This document shows positions 15,617 through 22,703 of a stretch of DNA of 64,000 nt, piece after piece (positions within the stretch are counted from its first letter, which is position 1; each line of letters starts with the position of its first letter). The stretch lies in assembly GCA_041871065.1 (NCBI GenBank), contig CP168942.1:1520501-1584500 (forward strand), in the 5' to 3' direction. The translations under genes and the position numbers were made by a program. The notes below the pieces were generated by a model that saw only the letters and a program-made list of their open reading frames with translations, ran no database searches and was not told where the DNA came from. This stretch comes from Weissella confusa (GTDB lineage: Bacteria > Bacillota > Bacilli > Lactobacillales > Lactobacillaceae).

Positions 15617-16171
15617 TTATTCAGACAGCAATTGACGACCAGCCTTGTTGATAAGTGCTTGTCGCAGCTCTAGGTCGCTCACTCGTTCAGCTGTATCAAG
15701 ATACATGCGAGTTTGCTTTGTGATTGCATTCATCCAAATTGCCTCGTTGCGCTTGTTCTTAGACTCGCGCTCACGGCGCATATCCGCTTCGCTCTCAATC
15801 ATTAACAAGCCATTTAGCTGTGCTTGAGTTTGGATAGTGTGTTCCATCTCATCGAAGGCATGAATGTATCGGATTTTGAAAGTCATTGACTTCTCATCCG
15901 TGTAACTCATCACCAATAGGACAAAACCATTCTTGTTCATTCGGTACATTGGATATTTGCGTCCACGTACTTCATACGTTTCTTCATGGAAAAACTCGTG
16001 GTCCAAATCTTGACCGCCACTCTCACTCCACAAATTTGTGGAACGAATTTTTTCAAGTTGTATTTTGATGTCGCGAAGAACAACGTCGTGACGCTTACCA
16101 AATACTTCAGCAACGTGGCGTGACGTTGTTGTTGCTTTTCCGTCGTTCAAAACGACCAATTCTTTGTCCAT
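15617..16171 (-). CDS. Rha-family phage regulator
   Basis: 184 aa. Rha signature region in the first 100 residues: TTTSRHVAEVFGKRHDVVLRDI, then FFHEETYEVRGRKYPMYRMNKNGFVLLVMSY. Rha proteins were named for interfering with phage growth when a host factor is missing and are common early regulators. Second gene of the lytic operon, 2 bp after the Cro-like gene. The C-terminal half is a charged helix without a known domain. Confidence 0.88.
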   Translation of the reverse strand: MDKELVVLNDGKATTTSRHVAEVFGKRHDVVLRDIKIQLEKIRSTNLWSESGGQDLDHEFFHEETYEVRGRKYPMYRMNKNGFVLLVMSYTDEKSMTFKIRYIHAFDEMEHTIQTQAQLNGLLMIESEADMRRERESKNKRNEAIWMNAITKQTRMYLDTAERVSDLELRQALINKAGRQLLSE

Positions 16172-16173
16172 AA

Positions 16174-16383
16174 TTATTTCTCCTGTTCTTCTTTTGATTC
16201 CTTAATCAATCGCCATACTTCAACCCCCAAAACTTCCGCCACCTTTTGCAAGTTAGCAACACTAGGGCTTGATGTATTCCATCTACTCACTGTTCCATTC
16301 GATATTCCTGCTCGCCTTTCCAATTTTGCAATCGGCATATCAAGTCCGGATGCATATTTTGAAACTACGTCATACAAAGACAT
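16174..16383 (-). CDS. Cro-like helix-turn-helix repressor
   Basis: 69 aa with start MSLYDVV at 16383, well spaced from AAGGAG. The HTH is PIAKLERRAGISNGTVSRWN (about 17-36). First gene of the lytic operon, divergent from the CI-like gene, which fixes its role as the Cro partner of the switch. Its GISNGT recognition segment is almost the same as that of the CI-like protein (GISNGT), so both probably read the same operators. Confidence 0.85.
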   Translation of the reverse strand: MSLYDVVSKYASGLDMPIAKLERRAGISNGTVSRWNTSSPSVANLQKVAEVLGVEVWRLIKESKEEQEK

Positions 16384-16420
16384 TTCAATCACTCCTTAGA
16401 TTTAATTTGACAAATAATAG

Positions 16421-16449
16421 ATAATAATCTATGATAAAGGCACAGTTAA
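16421..16449 (-). promoter_or_regulatory. Lytic (PR-like) promoter for the cro-like operon
   Basis: -35 TTAACT (16444-16449) and -10 TATTAT (16421-16426) with 17 bp between them; the -10 lies inside the operator at 16418-16431. Confidence 0.65.
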
Positions 16450-16552
16450 ATAAACTAACGAAACGCGATTAAATTACCAACTTGGCGGGCGGTAAACGCT
16501 CCTGTTTCAACGGTTAACTCATTTAAACTGTGTGTTTTCAACTCAGCTATAT

Positions 16553-16581
16553 TTGTCATTGTTCCTGTGAACATTTATAAC
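16553..16581 (+). promoter_or_regulatory. Lysogenic promoter for the CI-like repressor operon
   Basis: -35 TTGTCA (16553-16558), a 17-bp spacer and -10 TATAAC (16576-16581). Transcription would begin within the operator at 16586-16599, allowing autorepression. Confidence 0.6.
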
Positions 16582-16630
16582 TATATAGACTGAAATCTAA
16601 ATTGTCAACACTTTTATTCGATTTAAATCT

Positions 16631-16969
16631 ATGACACCAAAAGATAAGGTTAAGAAACTACTGGAAACAAAACGGCCTGACTTAAGCATCGCTAAACTTG
16701 AACAAACATTGGGAATATCAAACGGTACCATTGGAAAATGGGATAAGGCCACACCATCAGCAAAAACGGCACAAAAAATTGCCAATTATTTTAATGTTTC
16801 AGTCGACTACCTATTGGGTGATTCAGATGAAATGATACCTAAGATTGAAGCCAGCGGCCTTTCACGAAAAAATTCTGATGAATTGCTGAATGCTACTGAT
16901 GGACTAGATCAGGAGGAAATGCAGCAACTAATCAATCTCGCAAGAATGTTGAAGCGCAATAAGGGGTGA
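16631..16969 (+). CDS. CI-like phage repressor
   Basis: 112 aa. XRE-type helix-turn-helix in the N-terminal half (SIAKLEQTLGISNGTIGKWD, then PSAKTAQKIANYFNVSVDYLLG), followed by a short acidic C-terminus (LDQEEMQQLINLARML). It lacks the peptidase domain of classical CI. Its cleavage is probably done by the ImmA-type protease encoded next, as in ICEBs1 and many Gram-positive prophages. No Shine-Dalgarno precedes the ATG, and an operator half-site touches it, so initiation may be weak or unusual. Confidence 0.9.
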   Translation: MTPKDKVKKLLETKRPDLSIAKLEQTLGISNGTIGKWDKATPSAKTAQKIANYFNVSVDYLLGDSDEMIPKIEASGLSRKNSDELLNATDGLDQEEMQQLINLARMLKRNKG

Positions 16970-18216
16970 TTCAATTGGCTTTAGACTGGCGCAGAATCAA
17001 TAAAGCTGTTGCAGAAGCTTATGAGAAATTCAATCCGCATACGGTTCCGTTCAACCTCTTTGAAATGCTTGATAAGCTAGACAACGTCACGGTCATGACA
17101 TACCAGCAAATGGCCGACTTGTTTGCAAATGGTGATATTGAAAAAATGAAGCGTAAATTTTCGACTGATTCTCAAGATGCTTTCTTGTATAGGCTTAAGC
17201 AATCGGGAGAACAATTTTATTACCTTGTGTATAACCCTAATATTTCATTTATGGCAAGAATTCGATTTTCAATTGCTCATGAACTGGGTCATTATTTCAT
17301 GAAGCATTTTGAAGATTCTGACACCGTGTTATCACGAGGTGGAATTGAAAAAGAAAAATATAAACAATTTGAAGCAGAGTCTAATAGTTTTGCATCCGCA
17401 TTTCTAATTAATCCGATTTTTTTAATGGGTACAGAAACGGCAGATGAGATTGCTAGGAAGTTCGATGTTTCTTATTCCGCAGCTAATAATGCCGCTCAAA
17501 GATACAAAAAATACCCTTATGTAGTTTCTTATTGGAAACAAAGTCTCGTTTATGATGAGCCAATACATTTTATATATCGAAAAAATTATTCGGATTATCG
17601 TCCGACATATTACCTTGCCCCTGGATTTTTAAGTCTGATGAGTCCTAGTTTCGTTTTTTGCTATGACTGTCATGCATTAAATTCAACCAGACGACAGGAT
17701 GATGTTAATTACTGTTCTGTATGTGGTAGTAAAAACGTACACATCACGTACTACACTTTTGAATTTCACGAAACAGAGGCACAAGAAGTGATTGAATATC
17801 CAAAATATAAGGTATCAGGTACACCTTCAAAATTAGTTAATGAATGTATTAGATGTCATAACAAAATCGATGATAATACTGGTGATTTTTGTGAAGTGTG
17901 TGGGACGTATCTAATCAATAGATGTTCAGGTGTATCTCATTCATCTATTAACTGGTCGACAGACAGCGGTTATCCTGAAATTGAAATGTATAATCCTTTT
18001 GATGATGGTTTTGACACCGTGGAAGTAAGTAGCAAGTATGTTGGGTCCAATAATTTAGTTGGTTGTGATTACCCACAATCAGGAAAAGCTAGATTTTGTG
18101 GAGCATGCGGAAGCGTAACTTCATATGCATTGCAGCATCTGTTTCCATCATTTGTTAATGAACCACTCTACAAAGATTTAAAAAGTCGTTCTGGTAACTT
18201 GCCACAAGTTAAGTAA
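16966..18216 (+). CDS. ImmA/IrrE-type metalloprotease with C-terminal zinc ribbons
   Basis: 416 aa. The zinc-protease motif HELGH is at 105-109 with the third ligand E138 in FEAESNSFASAFL. The protease domain (about 75-185) should cleave the CI-like repressor to trigger induction. Unusually, about 200 further residues carry Cys pairs typical of zinc ribbons: CYDC...CSVC near 228-257, CIRC...CEVC near 296-317, and a final CGAC near 385. Typical ImmA proteins are under 200 aa. The start is GTG overlapping the repressor stop, or TTG at 16975, which is better spaced from AAGGGG. Confidence 0.85.
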   Translation: MIQLALDWRRINKAVAEAYEKFNPHTVPFNLFEMLDKLDNVTVMTYQQMADLFANGDIEKMKRKFSTDSQDAFLYRLKQSGEQFYYLVYNPNISFMARIRFSIAHELGHYFMKHFEDSDTVLSRGGIEKEKYKQFEAESNSFASAFLINPIFLMGTETADEIARKFDVSYSAANNAAQRYKKYPYVVSYWKQSLVYDEPIHFIYRKNYSDYRPTYYLAPGFLSLMSPSFVFCYDCHALNSTRRQDDVNYCSVCGSKNVHITYYTFEFHETEAQEVIEYPKYKVSGTPSKLVNECIRCHNKIDDNTGDFCEVCGTYLINRCSGVSHSSINWSTDSGYPEIEMYNPFDDGFDTVEVSSKYVGSNNLVGCDYPQSGKARFCGACGSVTSYALQHLFPSFVNEPLYKDLKSRSGNLPQVK

Positions 18217-18246
18217 AAAAGCGCACCTATCAATTAAGATAGATGC
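18217..18246 (-). terminator. Minus-strand terminator after the ImmA-type gene
   Basis: GCGCATCTATC and GATAGGTGCGC form an 11-bp stem (one G-U) with a 6-nt loop, followed on the minus strand by TTTTTT. The plus-strand side has no U-run, so it mainly stops leftward transcription; it may also fold at the 3' end of the repressor/ImmA mRNA. Confidence 0.65.
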
Positions 18247-18318
18247 GCCAGTAGTTATGATTCTTGAAACAAATTATTGTTTTGTTTCAACAGCTATTAT
18301 AACAAAAAACACGCACAC

Positions 18319-18365
18319 CCCCGCCGGCAAGCGGGGATACATAAAAAAGCCACCCGTTAAGGCGG
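18319..18365. repeat. Double-hairpin repeat, copy 1
   Basis: CCCCGC/GCGGGG hairpin, then GATACATAAAA, then a GCC-rich hairpin (CCACC/GGCGG). A related unit occurs at 18811-18858. Each copy stands just upstream of a small plus-strand gene. Confidence 0.55.
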
Positions 18366-18415
18366 AGTATATACGTCCAGAACGGATTGACGTTAAAAGC
18401 TGAGGAGCATGTATT

Positions 18416-18802
18416 ATGGGTATGTTTGGAAACAAAGAACAAGTTGATCTTTTCCCTGAAGTTAGTGGTGAAAAGACTTTTTATATTAAGAAAAATAAGC
18501 AAACAGTACGTTTGGATAATAATTTTTTGCGTATCGCGCGTGGCGGTGCTGCTAATGCACTGTTACAGGGGCTAGATGGTGAAAAGTCAATACTGCTTAG
18601 TTCAATTACTGGTTATCAATTGAAAGCCCCTGGGGCAACGGTCGGATATTTGCAAGTTAATTACCCCGGTTCTCAGGACGTTAAGGGAGGCGTATTTGAC
18701 GCTGTGAAGGATGAAAACACTATTACGTTTGCCAAAGAAGATAAGGCAAATATTCTTCTAATCAAGCAAGCTATCGAATCAGCAATTATCAGTAACAACT
18801 AA
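18416..18802 (+). CDS. PH-like domain protein (DUF4429-like) of the lysogeny cassette
   Basis: 128 aa. The fold reads as beta strands with a C-terminal helix: FLRIARGGAANALLQGLDGEKSILL, then YLQVNYPGSQDVKGGVFDAVKD, then NILLIKQAIESAI. This pattern, a GG-x(5)-A-..-D-..-N-..-F strand followed by an Ile/Lys helix, resembles bacterial PH-like (DUF4429) proteins often found between ImmA and integrase in Lactobacillales prophages. Function there is unknown. AGGAG lies before the ATG. Confidence 0.62.
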   Translation: MGMFGNKEQVDLFPEVSGEKTFYIKKNKQTVRLDNNFLRIARGGAANALLQGLDGEKSILLSSITGYQLKAPGATVGYLQVNYPGSQDVKGGVFDAVKDENTITFAKEDKANILLIKQAIESAIISNN

Positions 18803-18810
18803 CTGTCTCT

Positions 18811-18858
18811 CCGCCTATTTAGCGGGATACATAAAAGCCCCACTCGATTGAGTGAGGC
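18811..18858. repeat. Double-hairpin repeat, copy 2
   Basis: CCGC/GCGG hairpin, then the same GATACATAAAA box, then a hairpin GCC..CACTC/GAGTG..GGC. It matches the unit at 18319-18365. On the minus strand the second hairpin is followed by TTTTATG, so it could weakly terminate the antisense gene 19020-19640. Confidence 0.55.
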
Positions 18859-18873
18859 GTGAAAGGAATTGAT

Positions 18874-19023
18874 ATGAGTAACGATACATGGCAAGAATTT
18901 AAAAAGTCAATGCCAACAACTGAGACGCGCAGTATGCCCAAAAGCAGTCGTGGAGAAACACCTGAAGATTACCTAGACACATTCTCACGCTTGAAGGAAA
19001 ATTTAAAATCAAAGGAAAACTAG
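18874..19023 (+). CDS. Small hypothetical prophage protein
   Basis: 49 aa (MSNDTWQEFKKSMPTTE...LKENLKSKEN) with GAAAGGAA before the ATG. Hydrophilic, helix-rich C-terminus. Its last four bases overlap the end of the convergent membrane-protein gene. No family recognised. Confidence 0.6.
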   Translation: MSNDTWQEFKKSMPTTETRSMPKSSRGETPEDYLDTFSRLKENLKSKEN

Positions 19024-19640
19024 ATTTCTTTGATTTTAACGAAATGGATTTTATTGGTGTAATCCGTCAGCTCACAAATTTGAATCATACCATGTTGCGC
19101 CAACTCTAATGATGTGGACAAGAAGGTTTGGTAATTTTCTCTATCTGTGGGCAAAGATGGTCGTAGCATTAGTAAAAAGTTTGTTTGACGCTCTTCCGTA
19201 GCTTGAAGTATTGACCCTGCGTTAATTAAATTTCCGTCGAAATCGAAAGCGTATAAACGCCATTGATCAATATCTTCAAAAAACGAATTCGTTGGTGGAA
19301 GGTATGAACGAGACTCTTTGTTCATTAAACGTCGCACACATTCAATCATTTTATTGAGCACAATCGGTAAAACAAAAGTCATAATGACATCCAGAATAAT
19401 TATCACCAAAGCGATTAACACACTTAGTATTTTTCCGTACGTTAGAGAATTGATATTTTCATAAATTAGAAAACATAGCTTAATGAACAAAAAATTCAAA
19501 ACTGAATAGATGGATAGCCAGGCCAAGCGCTCTTCTTTATTATATTTTCCAAAATATAATAAATCGCTTTCTTGTGCGATGTACAGATTAAAAAACCCCA
19601 ATCCACCAGAGACGATTAAAAATGTAATTATTTCTTTCAT
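19020..19640 (-). CDS. Antisense multi-pass membrane protein in the lysogeny cassette
   Basis: 206 aa, A+T-rich. Three hydrophobic helices: about 3-22 (IITFLIVSGGLGFFNLYI), about 40-60 (LAWLSIYSVLNFLFIKLCFLIY), and about 68-93 (ILSVLIALVIIILDVIMTFVLPIVL). A soluble C-terminal domain of about 95 residues follows (SFFEDIDQWRLYAFDFDGN...). It is the only minus-strand gene between integrase and repressor, so it is likely expressed in the lysogen from its own promoter. A lysogenic-conversion or superinfection-exclusion role is plausible but unproven. The overall shape resembles DUF6338-type proteins, an uncertain assignment. Confidence 0.68.
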   Translation of the reverse strand: MKEIITFLIVSGGLGFFNLYIAQESDLLYFGKYNKEERLAWLSIYSVLNFLFIKLCFLIYENINSLTYGKILSVLIALVIIILDVIMTFVLPIVLNKMIECVRRLMNKESRSYLPPTNSFFEDIDQWRLYAFDFDGNLINAGSILQATEERQTNFLLMLRPSLPTDRENYQTFLSTSLELAQHGMIQICELTDYTNKIHFVKIKEI

Positions 19641-19753
19641 ATTTTCACCTTTATATTCTGTTTCGGAATAACTTAATTATAACATTCCGACTGGTGATTC
19701 AAAGCACATTGTATCATGCTGATTTAATCGCTATTACAATATTAAATTTGAAC

Positions 19754-19799
19754 TCAAAAACACGCACACTCCCGTCGCCAAACAAGTAGTGTGCGTGTA
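19754..19799 (-). terminator. Strong leftward terminator between integrase and prophage body
   Basis: ACACGCACACT and AGTGTGCGTGT form a perfect 11-bp stem with a 17-nt loop; on the minus strand it is followed by TTTTT. It would stop leftward transcription entering the prophage from the host rpsP operon. Its first arm and loop resemble sequence at about 18309-18330. Confidence 0.7.
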
Positions 19800-19909
19800 T
19801 CGAACAAAACAGAACATTACTGCCCTGTTTACGTATTTAATTGTACCAGACCCGGGTATGTCTTTAAACTGCCTAAATTTTTTATGTAAAGGTTAGGTTT
19901 AATCTAATT

Positions 19910-20977
19910 ATGGCAAGTATAACTAAACGTGGCAACAAGTGGCGCGCTCGTGCATCTTATGTTGATGCCAAAGGTGAACGTCAACAACCAAGTAAGACGT
20001 TCGACACAAAGCGTGAAGCTACTGAATGGGCTACCAAGCTCGAAACACAAATCATTGATGGCGCTGACGTCAACGCAGGGAAACTCACCTTTCCAGCTTA
20101 TTTCAGAAATTGGATTGAAACGACCAAGCAAGGCACTGTCCGTGCGTCTACCTACACTCGATACAAAACTGCTGCTAACCTAATTGATAAGGTATTCGCT
20201 GGCATGATTATGGAGAAATTGACGACCTTGAGTCTACAGAAGGAGCTAAACACATTTGGTGAAACTCATTCTAAGAAGTACGCTCGTGACATCCTAACTT
20301 TGATTAAGACGTCGTTGCGTGATGCTTACCTTGACGGTATTATCAAGCGTGACATCTTCACTCGTCTGCAACCAGCTGGTCAAGTCGTGGATAAAGGAGA
20401 CAACTTTTTGAACGCTGCAGACTTCACCAAGTTGCAAGACTTTTTGTATTCAAAGACAGATGAGATGCAAACTCGCCCATTCTACATCATGGCACTTGTC
20501 GCACTAGAAACTGGTGCACGTCTTGGTGAAGTACAAGCCCTAACCAAGGCAGACATCTCAGAGAACCATTTGACGATCAACAAGGCCTACTCATCATCTA
20601 CACGCAAAGTCACTGAACCAAAGACTAAGTCATCAGTTCGTACGATTGCTATCTCTAAGCGATTGTCAGCTGTTTTGAGCGACTTTTTTAAGATGACCGG
20701 TCAAGACAACCTAATTGAAAATAAAATGAATACAGCTCGTGTCAGCCTAGAAATGCAGGACTTGGTACGTGAAGCAGATATTCAACCAATACACTTTCAC
20801 GGCTTGCGCCACTCACACGTATCATACCTACTCCACAACGGTGTTGATATTGACTATGTCAGCAAGCGCGTTGGTCACGCAAATGTTAGTGTCACACTTC
20901 AGATATACGCCCACATGCTAAAAGAAAAAGAGCTAGCTCAAGATGAGCTAACTCTTCATGTCCTAGACAATGAATAA
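19910..20977 (+). CDS. Prophage integrase, tyrosine recombinase
   Basis: 355 aa. N-terminal AP2-like arm-binding region (ASITKRGNKWRARASYVDAKG), a SAM-like core-binding domain (about 60-155) and the catalytic domain. Catalytic residues by pattern: R204 in GARLGE, H297 and R300 in HFHGLRHSH, H323 in VGH, and the nucleophile Y333 in QIYAHML. It catalyses site-specific integration and excision. It lies at the right end of the prophage, about 60 bp from rpsP, where attP is expected. Confidence 0.95.
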   Translation: MASITKRGNKWRARASYVDAKGERQQPSKTFDTKREATEWATKLETQIIDGADVNAGKLTFPAYFRNWIETTKQGTVRASTYTRYKTAANLIDKVFAGMIMEKLTTLSLQKELNTFGETHSKKYARDILTLIKTSLRDAYLDGIIKRDIFTRLQPAGQVVDKGDNFLNAADFTKLQDFLYSKTDEMQTRPFYIMALVALETGARLGEVQALTKADISENHLTINKAYSSSTRKVTEPKTKSSVRTIAISKRLSAVLSDFFKMTGQDNLIENKMNTARVSLEMQDLVREADIQPIHFHGLRHSHVSYLLHNGVDIDYVSKRVGHANVSVTLQIYAHMLKEKELAQDELTLHVLDNE

Positions 20978-21060
20978 TTGTTTGAGTGACCAAAAGTGAC
21001 CAAAACCCTTATAAATGCCTATGTAGCAAGCCTCAAATTACTTTGAGAACTTAGCTTCGT
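20978..21060. other. Probable right attachment-site region
   Basis: The segment between the integrase stop and the 3' end of rpsP is where the phage/host junction must lie. It contains the direct repeat AGTGACCAAAAGTGACCAAA (an integrase arm-site candidate) and the rpsP stop codon. The att core cannot be fixed because the left junction is outside the window. Confidence 0.4.
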
Positions 21061-21310
21061 GGAACTTCTTCATGATGCCTGCGTTAGACAACAAGTTCTT
21101 AACAGTATCTGATGGTTGAGCACCGTTGTTCAACCATGACAATACCAATTCTTCGTTCAACTTAACTTCGGCAGGCTCAACCAATGGGTTGTACGTACCA
21201 ACAGTTTCGATGAATCGACCATCACGTGGTGAACGTGAGTCAGCAACTACCACACGGTAGAATGGGCGCTTCTTTGAACCCATGCGCTTCAAACGAATCT
21301 TAACAGCCAT
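21038..21310 (-). CDS. rpsP: 30S ribosomal protein S16
   Basis: 90 aa. The bS16 signature opens the protein ([26 protein letters not shown]) and the conserved VGTYNPL follows. Assembly-critical 30S protein. GGAGG precedes the ATG. In most Firmicutes rpsP is followed by khpA, rimM and trmD; here its 3' end instead faces the prophage integrase, and no terminator follows the stop. Confidence 0.98.
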   Translation of the reverse strand: MAVKIRLKRMGSKKRPFYRVVVADSRSPRDGRFIETVGTYNPLVEPAEVKLNEELVLSWLNNGAQPSDTVKNLLSNAGIMKKFHEAKFSK

Positions 21311-21345
21311 GTTTATTTTCCTCCAGTTGTTTTTCTACAAGAATT

Positions 21346-21374
21346 ATAATAACAGTTTCTCGAGTGCCTGTAAA
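21346..21374 (-). promoter_or_regulatory. rpsP promoter
   Basis: -35 TTTACA (21369-21374), a 17-bp spacer and -10 TATTAT (21346-21351), about 35 bp before the start codon. The -35 lies inside the inverted repeat at 21369-21392. Confidence 0.65.
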
Positions 21375-21392
21375 GTGTTTTTCCTTTACACG
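21369..21392. repeat. 24-bp inverted repeat upstream of rpsP
   Basis: GTAAAG and CTTTAC arms around an oligo-T centre. Apart from two or three positions it is the same as the element at 42352-42375 upstream of rpmB. Confidence 0.6.
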
Positions 21393-21508
21393 TTGAAATT
21401 TCTTCAAAAATCAACGTTTTAGCGGGCTCGAGGCGCTACTTCACTTGCAATAAGTTAATATTTTAGCGCACTCTGTGAAAAATTTAAATAGAAAACAACC
21501 ACTTTTGG

Positions 21509-22024
21509 CTATTCAACGATAATATTATCAGTTAAATCACGATACGCCTGTGTCGCATGTAACGACGCATACGCTTGATTCAAGTCGACATCCACCGTAC
21601 GACCATCCATAAAGGTTACTGTTCGTTTCGTACCATCAACAAACTTTAAGACAATGAGTTTATTACCGTCACTATCAAGCAGCCACGTTTCACCATTTCC
21701 CTGCGGTGATGCATATAGCTTGGTATCGTCGGCCACGGTTGCGCCCGCAGATAGCATCATTAGCGCAATACGTTGTTCCATCGTCAAATGCTGGACGTTT
21801 GGATCAACTTTAACAGCCGTATCTGCCAACTTTAGCGGTTGCGCTGAACCAACCTTAATCGGCAAGGTCTTTTTTTCGTCATGGACGACAGTTACTCGTT
21901 GCGCGTCTGCGCGACGTTCTTTGATTTCAATCCCGCCAATCGTCAGTCCAACGCCTACCATCCCCAAAAGCAGCCCCATACTAAACCACTTACTCGCTTC
22001 TTTCAATTGCATCTTTTGTTTCAT
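21509..22024 (-). CDS. Membrane-anchored protein of unknown function
   Basis: 171 aa from the ATG at 22024; an in-frame ATG at 22042 sits on the upstream terminator and neither has a clear ribosome site. One N-terminal transmembrane helix (FSMGLLLGMVGVGLTIGGI), then an extracellular domain with HLTMEQRIALMMLSAGA, LYASPQGNGETWLLD and FVDGTKRTVTFMDGRTVDVDLNQAY. The beta-rich repeats look like a small extracytoplasmic domain. Located between rpsP and ffh, an insertion into an otherwise conserved block. No family recognised. Confidence 0.7.
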   Translation of the reverse strand: MKQKMQLKEASKWFSMGLLLGMVGVGLTIGGIEIKERRADAQRVTVVHDEKKTLPIKVGSAQPLKLADTAVKVDPNVQHLTMEQRIALMMLSAGATVADDTKLYASPQGNGETWLLDSDGNKLIVLKFVDGTKRTVTFMDGRTVDVDLNQAYASLHATQAYRDLTDNIIVE

Positions 22025-22040
22025 ACGCACGTACCATTTC

Positions 22041-22070
22041 AAAAAAATAAGCTCAGTCGCCTGAGCTCAT
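22041..22070 (-). terminator. Intrinsic terminator of the 69-aa membrane protein gene
   Basis: CTGAGCT/AGCTCAG hairpin (minus-strand order AGCTCAGGCGACTGAGCT) followed by TATTTTTTT. It lies immediately in front of the 21509-22024 gene. Confidence 0.78.
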
Positions 22071-22077
22071 CTAGCTT

Positions 22078-22287
22078 TTATTTTGCAACAACTGGTTCAG
22101 CTGTTACTTCTGAGGTCGACACAGTCGTTAATACTTCAGATGTAACCAAATCACTACTTTGTTGTGCAGCGATCGCAGTTGTTTCCAACGCTGTTACAAC
22201 ACCAGCAAATAGCAACAAACCAAACAACAAGACTAGCGCTGTAGCAATCGTTCGCGTACGCCGCGCATGTGTGACACGTGTTTCCAT
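22078..22287 (-). CDS. Small membrane or secreted protein
   Basis: 69 aa. Basic N-terminus (METRVTHARRTRTIATA), one hydrophobic helix (LVLLFGLLLFAGVVTALETTAIA), then a Ser/Thr/Val-rich tail (SEVLTTVSTSEVTAEPVVAK). It could be a one-pass membrane protein or a short secreted protein. GGGGGAA precedes the ATG; a cre-like box lies about 115 bp upstream. Unknown function. Confidence 0.6.
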   Translation of the reverse strand: METRVTHARRTRTIATALVLLFGLLLFAGVVTALETTAIAAQQSSDLVTSEVLTTVSTSEVTAEPVVAK

Positions 22288-22390
22288 AATCGTATTCCCC
22301 CTAGATATGTCCTAACTTTATTTATTACAGTTAGTTTACAACTAGATAACGACGATTGCTTTTCTAAAGCGTTAATGTAAATCACTTAAT

Positions 22391-22540
22391 TTATGAATTT
22401 TTGAAAACGTTTTCAAAAAATAAAAGACTTACCAGCAATCCGTACCAAAAGTATCGTTGATTGCTGATAAATCTCTTTAAAACAAAAGACCCGATTATCA
22501 CCGTCGCGACAATTGAGCCTTTTGCAAATTGTGATCACAA
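22391..22540 (-). pseudogene. Remnant of a membrane transporter gene (3' end)
   Basis: The minus-strand frame reads KGSIVATVIIGSFVLKRF, then RYFWYGLLVSLLFF, then a stop at 22391. This has the alternating hydrophobic/basic pattern of the last two helices of DMT/GRP-type small-molecule transporters. No start or upstream helices exist; a stop lies just before the fragment. Could be chance hydrophobicity in an A+T-rich spacer. The rest of 22288-22703 has no gene. Confidence 0.3.
22402..22415. promoter_or_regulatory. cre-like box (CcpA site)
   Basis: TGAAAACGTTTTCA, a perfect palindrome that fits the catabolite-responsive element consensus. It lies upstream of the 69-aa membrane protein gene but also inside the putative transporter remnant, so it may be a relic or chance match. 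Confidence 0.45.
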
Positions 22541-22665
22541 TAAGTGAAACAAACCCATGCGCATGACTTTATTTCGTCGCTAGCGGGTGATCGATGTTTA
22601 TAGTATCGCTGATAGGTGCGATATTTTCAGGATGAAACTGTAACGAATCTCTGAACAAAACGCCG

Positions 22666-22697
22666 ACAAAAAAGGTCAGAGACGGAATCTCTGACCT
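22666..22697 (-). terminator. Terminator of the ftsY-ffh operon
   Basis: Perfect 9-bp stem GGTCAGAGA/TCTCTGACC with a 5-nt loop, followed by TTTTTT on the minus strand, a few bases after the small gene downstream of ffh. Confidence 0.88.
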
Positions 22698-22703
22698 AAT
22701 TGA

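Larger units (their letters stand above)
16397..16631. promoter_or_regulatory. Lysis/lysogeny switch operators
   Basis: Two perfect TAGA-N6-TCTA palindromes lie at 16418-16431 and 16586-16599. Near-matches are at 16397-16410 (TAGA-N6-TTGA) and 16618-16631 (TCGA-N6-TCTA). The first perfect site covers the minus-strand -10, the second the predicted plus-strand start of transcription, and the last abuts the repressor's ATG. An outer inverted repeat, CACAGTTAAAT/ATTTAAACTGTG, brackets the middle of the region. Confidence 0.7.

Noticed and set aside
14654..16068. Plus-strand frames opposite the antirepressor and Rha genes
   Set aside because: Shadows of well-supported minus-strand genes with recognisable domains; no ribosome sites.
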